The notes below the pieces were generated by a model that was not told where the DNA came from, did not search any database, and was given only the letters and a program-made list of their open reading frames with translations. Shown here piece after piece: positions 1 through 5,586 of a DNA stretch of 5,586 nt. The translations under genes were made by a program, and so were the position numbers. Position 1 is the first letter of the stretch, and every line of letters starts with the position of its first letter. Source of the DNA: Chloroflexota bacterium (GTDB lineage Bacteria > Chloroflexota > Chloroflexia > JAMDCE01); contig JAMDCE010000431.1 in the NCBI GenBank assembly GCA_023489135.1, positions 544-6,129 of the forward strand. Reading direction: 5' to 3'.

Positions 1-4
1 CTAC

Positions 5-1129
5 TTAGTGGAACCTGGGTCTCGCGTAGCGCGCCGGGATTTGATAGGCAAAGGGATAAAAGGCCGGCCCATTGTGCCGATAGATGGTCCGGGGACGCGT
101 TCGCGAGGGCGACGAGGCTTCGGCTGGAACCACCGCCGCTTCGCCAGGCACAACTTCGAAACGCAGGGCATCGCCTTCTCTTTGCGCCACGATGGTCGCT
201 TCACCAGGCACCTCCCTGGTTACCATCAACTGGCTGAGTGGCCGGTTCAGCAAGTTGCGAACGGTCCGCTTCAGCTGGCGCGCGCCGAATTTCTGGTCGA
301 ATCCCTTTTCCACCAGCAGCGCCTTCGCCTCTGGGGTCAGCTCCAATCGGACCTCGTGGTGCTCTTGCAGCCGCACGCTGAGCTCAGCGACGAGGTTATC
401 CAGGATTTCGGCCATATCTTGCCGGTTGAGCCAGCGAAATACCACGACGCCGTCTATCCTGTTCAGGAACTCCGGCCTGAAGGTGTGTTCCAGAGCCTCG
501 ATTGCCACCCGCTTGCGGTGGGCGTCTCGCTCAGGCGATACTTCATCGTCCGGGCAAGACGCGGATAGCCGTTTGAATCCCATCTCCTGATGATCGACGA
601 GAGTCTTGAGGGCGTGGGATCCTGCATTGCTGGTCATCACAATTATTGTGTTGGCGAAAGATATCTCGGTTCGGCCGTTAGCCAGACGGATGCGAGCGTT
701 GTCAAATATCTGCAGGAGGCTCTGGTGGACCGAGGGGTGGGCCTTTTCGATTTCGTCCAACAACAGTATGCCCGGCCGGTCTTCCTGCCCTTCGATCTTC
801 TTCTTGTCCAGCATTGTCTCGTTCTCCTGGCTGCCGATGTAGCCCGGGGGCGATCCGGAGAGGGAGGCGGCGTAGTGACTTTCGGAAAGGCTGCTCATAT
901 CTATGCGGCAGTATTCGTCCGTGCTTCCGTGAATAGCCTCCGCCAGAACTCTCACCGTTTCGGTCTTACCGATGCCGGTCGGTCCCAGGAAAAGCAGGAC
1001 GCACAGGGGTTTATCTGGCTCGTTCAATTTGGCCTGGGCGATAACCAGAGCCTCCGCAACCTGCGAGATAGCCTCATCCTGATTGATTATCCTTTGCTTG
1101 AGATGCTCCACGACATTGTGATAGTCCAT
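5..1129 (-). CDS. Stand-alone Clp/Hsp100-type AAA+ ATPase (single D2-like ring)
   Basis: A 374-residue AAA+ unfoldase/disaggregase-type ATPase, expected to be cytoplasmic and to thread proteins through a hexameric pore using ATP. Visible in order: an N-terminal helix with QDEA (17-20) like the start of ClpA/ClpB D2; Walker A GPTGIGKT (49-56); pore loop PPGYIG with the threading tyrosine Y97; Walker B ILLLDEIEKAH (121-131); sensor-1 TSNAG with N168; an EMGF loop (182-185) where ClpA/ClpC carry their ClpP-contacting IGL/LGF loop; FRPEFLNRID with the presumed arginine finger R224; and a ClpB D2-small domain with sensor-2 GAR (R284). The N-domain, D1 and coiled-coil M-domain of full ClpA/B/C (about 750-850 residues) are absent. 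All catalytic residues are present, so it is a compact protein and not an obvious decay product. Residues 331-374 are a Pro/Ala/Ser then Arg/Tyr-rich tail, probably disordered. The ATG is preceded by GGAAGGA 11 nt upstream, and an in-frame TGA two codons before it limits the start. Substrate and partner are unknown. Family assignment is firm; a specific gene name is not justified. Confidence 0.93.
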   Translation of the reverse strand: MDYHNVVEHLKQRIINQDEAISQVAEALVIAQAKLNEPDKPLCVLLFLGPTGIGKTETVRVLAEAIHGSTDEYCRIDMSSLSESHYAASLSGSPPGYIGSQENETMLDKKKIEGQEDRPGILLLDEIEKAHPSVHQSLLQIFDNARIRLANGRTEISFANTIIVMTSNAGSHALKTLVDHQEMGFKRLSASCPDDEVSPERDAHRKRVAIEALEHTFRPEFLNRIDGVVVFRWLNRQDMAEILDNLVAELSVRLQEHHEVRLELTPEAKALLVEKGFDQKFGARQLKRTVRNLLNRPLSQLMVTREVPGEATIVAQREGDALRFEVVPGEAAVVPAEASSPSRTRPRTIYRHNGPAFYPFAYQIPARYARPRFH

Positions 1130-1140
1130 AGGTCAGCACG

Positions 1141-1147
1141 TCCTTCC
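1141..1147 (-). promoter_or_regulatory. Ribosome binding site of the Clp-like ATPase gene
   Basis: GGAAGGA on the minus strand, 11 nt before the ATG at 1129-1127. Spacing is slightly long, but it is the only purine-rich Shine-Dalgarno candidate nearby and supports the ATG chosen. Confidence 0.6.
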
Positions 1148-1214
1148 AGCCTGAGTGTGGGCCGCTATTATAACACACGTTAGAAAAAACCGTGAGCGTC
1201 AGCCCTGAGTGCGG
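1147..1214. repeat. Pair of direct repeats flanking the promoter (possible operator)
   Basis: On the plus strand CAGCCTGAGTGTGG (1147-1160) recurs as CAGCCCTGAGTGCGG (1200-1214), differing by one inserted C and one T/C change. The copies start about 53 nt apart, close to five helical turns, on either side of the extended -10. Relative to the predicted start near 1160, one covers about +1 to +14 and the other about -40 to -54. The arrangement fits a two-site operator for a regulator of the ATPase gene, but a chance repeat is not excluded. Confidence 0.35.
1167..1175 (-). promoter_or_regulatory. Extended -10 promoter for the Clp-like ATPase gene
   Basis: The minus strand reads TGTTATAAT, a perfect TATAAT hexamer (1172-1167) with the TGn extension (1175-1173). 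No good TTGACA-like -35 lies 16-18 nt upstream (the hexamer there is TCACGG, preceded 3' by a run of six T), as expected for an extended -10 promoter or one that needs an activator. Transcription would start near 1160, giving a leader of about 30 nt before the ATG at 1129. This makes the ATPase gene a transcription unit separate from qmoABC, although read-through from qmoC is possible because no clear terminator is visible between them. Confidence 0.6.
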
Positions 1215-1287
1215 TTGGGAGGCAAGGTGATGATTCGACATCTACGGCGCGCCCCGTTAGGCTATTGGATCAGGTGGGGCAAGAGTA

Positions 1288-2505
1288 TTATTGCTCCGGC
1301 ATTGGTGCGAGCTGCCCCTCCTCCCTGGTGCTGGCCTCCCTTCCGATGCGGCGGGCCCGGAGCATAGCTAGAGCTCGATAGAAGAGGTGAGCAAACTTCG
1401 AGTACGGGGCATAGGCGAGCAACAGGAACACACACAGGAGGTGAGCCAGGTACACCCAATACGCCAGGTACCCCGTGTGGGCCAGCCTGGCGACCTGGGT
1501 GAGGACCCCGGTTATGGCCGTAAGGTAGAGCACCAGAATGAAGAACCAGTCGAAGTAGGTTGCCCGGCCGGCGTCGCTTTTCCTGGACAGCCGGCCGTAG
1601 ATCACGAGTGAAACGCCGACGATGAGTAGTAGCGCGCCGAGGTTGCCGGCCAGTTTTACCGGATCGGTCAACGCCGGTGCCTCCTCTTTCCCCGCCAGGA
1701 AGTGATAGGCGGCACGGCCGGTAGTGGCTATGAGCAGCAGGATGAAACCGTAGAGGATTGCCAGATGCGAATAGTACCTCAGCCGGTCTACCCCGCACCG
1801 GCCGAAATTGCTGTGTTTCAAAATATCGAGCAGCGTTCGGGACGCGCTCGACCAAACGCCATCCCTCGCGGAGGAGCCTTCCATCGCACCACCGGCAACA
1901 GTTGCCCCGGCGGTCGAGCCAGTGGCCTCATATTCGTCGAGGTTCCTCCAAAACCTCAAGAGCCCTATCGCCGCGACGATCACCGCGAAGGTGGATACCA
2001 GGGAGCCGGCTATCTCCATGCTTATGCTCGGAATGAAGCGGTAGAAGGCCACTTCGCCAGCAGGAGAAGCCAGGCTTCCAATCGCGTTCAGGAAACCAAA
2101 CAGGAGGAGTATCGAGAGTCCAAGGATGGCTGGCAGCCCTTGTGGTCGAGAGAAGGCCCTGGCGAAGAAGCCGGGAATGGCGTACTGTGTGATCGAGTAA
2201 CTGCGAATAGCCGCCATCACGTCTCCAGGCCTTGAACCGCGCGGGCAATAATCCGAGCAGTCACTGCATTGATGGCACAGCCAGACGTCGGGGTCCTTCA
2301 GAAGCCGGTCTTTTAGTCCCCACTGAACCCAGATCATCTCTTTTCGTGGAAAGGGCCTGTCGTCGGGAGACAGAGGGCATATCACCGAGCAGGTGCCGCA
2401 CTGGAAGCACTTCCTGGCCGAGTTCCCACCCAAGTTGATTATATCTTTGACGAAGCTAGCGTCGGGTGCGACGAATTCGCCGTCATCCACAACTTCTATC
2501 GGCAC
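1288..2505 (-). CDS. qmoC: QmoC: HdrC-like iron-sulfur / cytochrome b membrane subunit of Qmo
   Basis: Membrane subunit of the quinone-interacting oxidoreductase, expected to exchange electrons between menaquinone and the cytoplasmic QmoAB pair. Numbered from the GTG at 2505 (405 residues): two HdrC-type [4Fe-4S] motifs, C33/C36/C39/C43 and C77/C80/C83/C87, both CX2CX2CX3CP; then six hydrophobic helices at about 124-144, 164-183, 244-262, 283-302, 318-337 and 347-367. This matches an HdrC domain fused to an HdrE/NarI-like cytochrome b, the hallmark of QmoC. Candidate haem b ligands in or next to the helices are H231, H247, H268, H343, H355 and H373; which are used cannot be told here. An Ala/Gly/Ser-rich linker (about 191-223) separates helices 2 and 3. 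There is no signal peptide, so the FeS domain faces the cytoplasm. The reading frame extends up to a TTG at 2526 that overlaps the qmoB stop; I prefer the GTG because GGAGGA lies 6 nt before it, leaving 17 nt after qmoB. Last gene of the operon. Confidence 0.93.
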   Translation of the reverse strand: MPIEVVDDGEFVAPDASFVKDIINLGGNSARKCFQCGTCSVICPLSPDDRPFPRKEMIWVQWGLKDRLLKDPDVWLCHQCSDCSDYCPRGSRPGDVMAAIRSYSITQYAIPGFFARAFSRPQGLPAILGLSILLLFGFLNAIGSLASPAGEVAFYRFIPSISMEIAGSLVSTFAVIVAAIGLLRFWRNLDEYEATGSTAGATVAGGAMEGSSARDGVWSSASRTLLDILKHSNFGRCGVDRLRYYSHLAILYGFILLLIATTGRAAYHFLAGKEEAPALTDPVKLAGNLGALLLIVGVSLVIYGRLSRKSDAGRATYFDWFFILVLYLTAITGVLTQVARLAHTGYLAYWVYLAHLLCVFLLLAYAPYSKFAHLFYRALAMLRARRIGREASTREEGQLAPMPEQ

Positions 2506-2511
2506 TTTCAC

Positions 2512-2517
2512 TCCTCC
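2512..2517 (-). promoter_or_regulatory. Ribosome binding site deciding the qmoC start
   Basis: GGAGGA on the minus strand, 6 nt before the GTG at 2505-2503. It lies inside the reading frame if the upstream TTG (2526-2524) were used, and the TTG itself has only a weak AAGG nearby. The site therefore favours the GTG start. Confidence 0.7.
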
Positions 2518-2522
2518 CACGC

Positions 2523-4658
2523 TCAAAAACCCTTGTAGGGGTTAGGTCCGATTTTCCTCATGTCGTCCACAAACTCGTCGATTATCTGTGGAATCCGGTC
2601 GTACTCGGATATCGAAAGCTGGACCAGCCTGACCCGCTCCGGCTCGACCGCAAGTCGTTGAAGGGTCTCCTGGATGTTCTGCATTCTTCTGTTGGCCAGG
2701 TCGCTGCCCTTGATGAAGTGGCACTGGTAGTCGTCGCCGTATTTGCAGCCCATCATCAGGACGCCGTCTATGCCGCGCGAAATGGCATCGGCTATCAGAA
2801 CGACGTTCATCGACCCGAGACAGCGCAAAGGAATCACCCTGACGCTGGGATCGTAGACAATTCGATTGCTGCCCGCCGTATCGAGCGCTACCAGAGCGTC
2901 GTTTTCACAGAAGAGGCCGAGGATTCTGATCTGATCTTCCTCTTCCGGCACGTTGATGGCTTTGATCATCGAAGAGATCTGGTCGATGCTGTAATCCCTG
3001 TAGGAAATCAGCCGTTCGGGACAGGCGCCAAAGCAAATTCCACATCGTCGGCAGCGGGTAAGATTTGGCTTGGGGGTCCCTCTTTCGTCTTCGTCCAGCG
3101 CTCCGAAAGGACATTCCTCGGTACATCGCTTGCACTGTGTACACCTTTGCAGGAAGAACGATGGGAAGGACGTGTCTCCGGCCCGAGGATGTACGGCCGC
3201 ACCCCTGGCGGTCAATTCCAGGCTCTGAATCGCTTTCGCTGCCGCACCAGTGGCATCTTCCATGCTGGTCAGTACGTCCATCGGTTGCCTGGCGCAGCCG
3301 GCGGCGTAAATCGCGGTCCTTTGCGTCTCGTACGGGAAGCAGATGTAGTTGGAATCCGGGAACCCGTATCTGGGCGTCGGCAGTTCCGGGCCCTGCCGGT
3401 ACTGCAGATGCAGCGCCCCGGTCTGAGCTGCGTTGGGGACCATACCGGTGGCCAAAACCACCAGGTCGGCTCTTATCTTGATCCTTGGACCCAGCGCCGC
3501 GTTCTCGACGTCGACAACCAGGCTGCCGTTGCTATCCCCTGAGATGCCGGCGACATCGCCCTTGGTGAAGAAGATGCCAGGGTCTTCCTGCACCCTGCGA
3601 TAGAAATCTTCGTACTGGCCCGGCGTTCTCATATCCTTGTAGATAATGAAGACGTTTGCGTCTGGGTTCTGCTCCCTGATGTAAACGGCCTGTTTGAGCG
3701 AGGCAATACAGCACGCGCTGGAGCAGTAGGGAAGGTGGTCCTTATCCCTGGACCCGGCGCACTGGATGAAGGCAACGCTGGCAGGTGATCTACCATCCGA
3801 TGGCCGAGCAATCTTGCCGTCGCGGGCCATTTCCTCGATCATAACGCCGGTCACCACGTTTGCGTGTTTCCCGAATCCGAGAGACTCAAGCCGGGTGGCA
3901 TCGTAGGGCTGCCAACCCGTGGCGAGCACGATTGAGCCAACCCGAAAATCGAACGGCTCGTTGCCGTTTTGAGTGACCGTCACGTCGAAGGCGCCGGGTC
4001 CAGGGATAAGGACCACCTTCTGCGTGGACGTGAATATCCTTACCCGCGGATTCTCGCGGAGCTCTCTTAGTGTTGTCTCTACATCGGGTTCTTCCAGTGC
4101 GCGGTAGGGAGGATGCTTCGGCGACAGCCGGTGGAACCTGGCCAGCCAGCCGCCCAGTGAGCGTTCCTTCTCGACGAGGACTACTTCGTAGCCTGCTCGC
4201 ACCGCATCCAGGGCAGCGGTCATGCCGCTGATTCCACCGCCAACCACGAAAATGCTCTTGCTGACGCTCTCGACGTCCGGTTGTGTAAGCTCTGTCTTCT
4301 GTGCCCTGACTATTCCCATGCGCAAGTAGTCTTCGGCCAACATTTGTGTGTTCTCGTCGTTCGGCCGGTGGCTCCAGGCGACGTGCTCCCTCAGGTTGAC
4401 CCTTTCCACCACGAGGGAATCGAAAGAGAACTTATCCCAGTTGACCCGGACGGAGCAGGCGGCAATCACAACGCGTCGCAGGCCGTCTCCCACGATATCC
4501 CTTCCTATCAGTTCAATGCCCTCCTGGCCGCAGAGAAAAGCGTGGCTGATAGCCACCGCGCCGTATTCTTCTGCGGCCACGGAGCATAGTCTATCGACAT
4601 CTATCGCCTCGCCGATTCCACAGCCCGCACAGATGTAGAGTCCTATTTCCCTGCCCAT
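2523..4658 (-). CDS. qmoB: QmoB: HdrA-like flavoprotein with MvhD-like C-terminal domain
   Basis: Cytoplasmic flavin/iron-sulfur subunit of Qmo that relays electrons between QmoC/QmoA and, by family knowledge, APS reductase. The 711 residues show: an HdrA-type N-terminal domain (1-130) with C10/C13 in CAGCGIGEA, FLCGQEG (C43) and AACS (C68); an FAD-binding Rossmann motif VVGGGISGM (138-146); the HdrA/Qmo cysteine motif CAGSRDKDHLPYCSSACC (C300, C312, C316, C317); a second dinucleotide-fold strand VVLATG (400-405); AAGCARQP (C455); two ferredoxin motifs C506/C509/C512/C516 and C536/C539/C542/C546; and an MvhD/FlpD-like domain (about 577-711) with C584, C613, C638 and C645. The HdrA-plus-MvhD architecture, the length and the GPNPYKGF end fit QmoB rather than a methanogen-type HdrA. 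The ATG has GAGGAG 8 nt upstream and follows the qmoA stop by 4 nt. The MvhD-like part has one Cys where stand-alone MvhD has a CX2C pair, which I believe is usual for QmoB. Also possible but less likely: a generic HdrA2-type subunit of another Hdr complex. Confidence 0.95.
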   Translation of the reverse strand: MGREIGLYICAGCGIGEAIDVDRLCSVAAEEYGAVAISHAFLCGQEGIELIGRDIVGDGLRRVVIAACSVRVNWDKFSFDSLVVERVNLREHVAWSHRPNDENTQMLAEDYLRMGIVRAQKTELTQPDVESVSKSIFVVGGGISGMTAALDAVRAGYEVVLVEKERSLGGWLARFHRLSPKHPPYRALEEPDVETTLRELRENPRVRIFTSTQKVVLIPGPGAFDVTVTQNGNEPFDFRVGSIVLATGWQPYDATRLESLGFGKHANVVTGVMIEEMARDGKIARPSDGRSPASVAFIQCAGSRDKDHLPYCSSACCIASLKQAVYIREQNPDANVFIIYKDMRTPGQYEDFYRRVQEDPGIFFTKGDVAGISGDSNGSLVVDVENAALGPRIKIRADLVVLATGMVPNAAQTGALHLQYRQGPELPTPRYGFPDSNYICFPYETQRTAIYAAGCARQPMDVLTSMEDATGAAAKAIQSLELTARGAAVHPRAGDTSFPSFFLQRCTQCKRCTEECPFGALDEDERGTPKPNLTRCRRCGICFGACPERLISYRDYSIDQISSMIKAINVPEEEDQIRILGLFCENDALVALDTAGSNRIVYDPSVRVIPLRCLGSMNVVLIADAISRGIDGVLMMGCKYGDDYQCHFIKGSDLANRRMQNIQETLQRLAVEPERVRLVQLSISEYDRIPQIIDEFVDDMRKIGPNPYKGF

Positions 4659-4662
4659 GTGA

Positions 4663-5586
4663 TCAACTCCTCACAACGCTCTGGATGGCGCGCAACGCTG
4701 CCCCCGTGCCGTCTCGAACGCTCGAAGCCACATCCATCGGCCTCTTGGCAACGCCGGCGGGGTGAACCCCGGCATCCCGCTTCGCGATGGCAAACCCGTA
4801 GTTGTCGTAGGTCATGTCGATTCCAGGTATCTTCAGCCTGCTGCCCACCGGCACCATTCCGGTGGCCAACACGACCATATCCACTCTGACCCTGGTCTTC
4901 TTGCCAGACAACACGTCGTCGGCCTCGACCATTAAGTCATCGCTCCCGCTGGCCGCTTCGACCCGGGCGACCTTCCCTTTGATCAGCGTCACGTGCTCGT
5001 CGCTGCGAACCCGGTCCAGGAAATCCTCGTACGTGCCAGGCGTGCGCAGGTCTATGTAGAATACGTACACTCGTGACCCTGGCTGCTGTTCCCTGAGGTA
5101 GGTTGCCTGTTTGAGGGATGCCATGCAGCAGACCGCCGAGCAGTATGGCAGATGGTTCTCATCCCTCGACCCGGCGCACTGCACAAAGGCGACGGTCTCG
5201 ACCGCCTTCCCGTCGCTCGGGCGAACTATTCTCCCCCCGGTGGGACCGTTGAGCGATGCCAGTCTCTCCATCTGGACGTTGGTAATCACGTTCCGGTGCG
5301 TGCCGAACCCCAGGTTGTCGATCCTGGCGGCGTCGTACGGGACCCATCCCGTGGCGAGAAGCACGGACCCGACGCGGACTCTCATCGTCCTCGGTTCCAT
5401 AGCCAGGTCAATCGCCTGATACTTGCAGACCTCGACGCACCTGGCGCATCTTTCCCTCAGGCAGACGGCACCGTCGATCACGTGTTTCATGGGGAGAGCC
5501 ATTTCGTGGGCAAGATAGATCGCCCTGGTCTTGGCCATGCCGTAGTCGAAATCGTTTGCACGTTCGACCGGGCACACCTTGACGCA
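4663..5586 (-). CDS. qmoA: QmoA (C-terminal 307 residues): HdrA-like FAD/iron-sulfur subunit of Qmo
   Basis: Partial gene: the frame stays open through the right edge and only the C-terminal 307 codons are present (complete QmoA is about 410 residues). The N-terminal FAD Rossmann fold and first ferredoxin cysteines lie outside. Counting from the first visible codon: C1/C5 in CVKVCPVE, the end of one [4Fe-4S] motif; C42/C47/C50/C54, a second cluster with CX4CX2CX3C spacing; LLATGWVPYDA (76-86); the shared HdrA/Qmo motif CAGSRDENHLPYCSAVCC (C137, C149, C153, C154); VVLATGMVP (238-246); and KRPMDVASS (281-289). No MvhD domain follows, which separates QmoA from QmoB. It is a cytoplasmic electron-transfer flavoprotein paired with QmoB, thought to link the complex to AprAB. 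At 278-280 the protein reads GVA where QmoB here has GCA (454-456), so a cysteine usual in HdrA-type proteins is replaced by V279. It ends TGA 4 nt before qmoB. Confidence 0.93.
   Translation of the reverse strand, partial: CVKVCPVERANDFDYGMAKTRAIYLAHEMALPMKHVIDGAVCLRERCARCVEVCKYQAIDLAMEPRTMRVRVGSVLLATGWVPYDAARIDNLGFGTHRNVITNVQMERLASLNGPTGGRIVRPSDGKAVETVAFVQCAGSRDENHLPYCSAVCCMASLKQATYLREQQPGSRVYVFYIDLRTPGTYEDFLDRVRSDEHVTLIKGKVARVEAASGSDDLMVEADDVLSGKKTRVRVDMVVLATGMVPVGSRLKIPGIDMTYDNYGFAIAKRDAGVHPAGVAKRPMDVASSVRDGTGAALRAIQSVVRS
4667..4672 (-). promoter_or_regulatory. Ribosome binding site of qmoB, inside the end of qmoA
   Basis: GAGGAG on the minus strand, 8 nt before the qmoB ATG at 4658-4656. 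It falls within the last three sense codons of qmoA (GTG AGG AGT, then TGA), so qmoB translation is probably coupled to termination of qmoA. Confidence 0.75.

Noticed and set aside
5..1129. The ATPase gene as a truncated clpB pseudogene
   Set aside because: It has its own promoter, ribosome binding site, start and all catalytic residues, and the upstream sequence contains no remnant of D1 or the M-domain.
8..1183. Plus-strand open frames of 168-197 codons opposite the Clp-like ATPase
   Set aside because: The ATPase motifs are unambiguous on the minus strand; the opposite frames show no domain or convincing start.
1181..1214. Possible rho-independent terminator after qmoC (minus strand, run of six T after GC-rich sequence)
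   Set aside because: The only stem closing before the T run is about 3 bp (CCG/CGG) with a large mismatched loop; too weak to call.
1244..1257. ACGGGGCGCGCCGT-type inverted repeat on the minus strand between qmoC and the ATPase gene
   Set aside because: It gives only a 4-bp stem around a GC-rich loop and no T tract follows, so neither a terminator nor an operator can be supported.
1702..2235. A 177-codon plus-strand open frame opposite qmoC
   Set aside because: It is antisense to the membrane domain of QmoC, with a low-complexity translation lacking any family motif.
2466..3542. A 358-codon open frame on the plus strand opposite qmoB
   Set aside because: It is fully antisense to a strongly conserved gene, has no recognisable domain, and is explained by GC-rich codon bias in the real gene.

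Overview
The window is 5.6 kb of moderately GC-rich bacterial (or less likely archaeal) DNA in which every convincing gene lies on the minus strand, so it reads from right to left. The right three quarters hold a tightly packed cluster that I recognise as qmoA-qmoB-qmoC, encoding the quinone-interacting membrane-bound oxidoreductase of dissimilatory sulfate reducers (also used, probably in reverse, by some sulfur oxidisers). qmoA is cut by the right edge of the window. The genes are separated by only 4 and 17 nt, each internal gene has a good Shine-Dalgarno sequence, and they almost certainly form one transcript. aprBA, the usual upstream neighbour, would lie beyond the right edge and cannot be seen.

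Together the three proteins would make one complex. QmoC is an HdrC-like double [4Fe-4S] domain fused to a six-helix cytochrome b-type membrane anchor that exchanges electrons with menaquinone. QmoA and QmoB are HdrA-like flavin/iron-sulfur proteins in the cytoplasm that relay electrons between QmoC and APS reductase (AprAB). QmoB also carries two C-terminal ferredoxin-type clusters and an MvhD-like end domain, the feature that leads people to suspect a third electron partner (electron confurcation).

The left 1.1 kb holds a separate gene for a stand-alone Clp/Hsp100-type AAA+ ATPase. It is equivalent to the D2 ring of ClpA/ClpB/ClpC without the N-domain or D1, and has an unusual basic, Pro/Tyr-rich tail. 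It is divided from qmoC by 158 nt containing an extended -10 promoter on the minus strand flanked by two near-identical 14-15 nt direct repeats, so it is probably an independently controlled unit.

A complete QmoC argues against the Gram-positive sulfate reducers, which generally carry HdrBC in place of QmoC. Desulfobacterota, Nitrospirota, sulfate-reducing Chloroflexota and similar lineages remain possible; the sequence alone does not let me choose. I see no tRNA, rRNA, CRISPR array or mobile element. The system is mostly known biology; the less ordinary points are the solo Clp D2 ATPase, its repeat-flanked promoter, and a Cys-to-Val change in QmoA.
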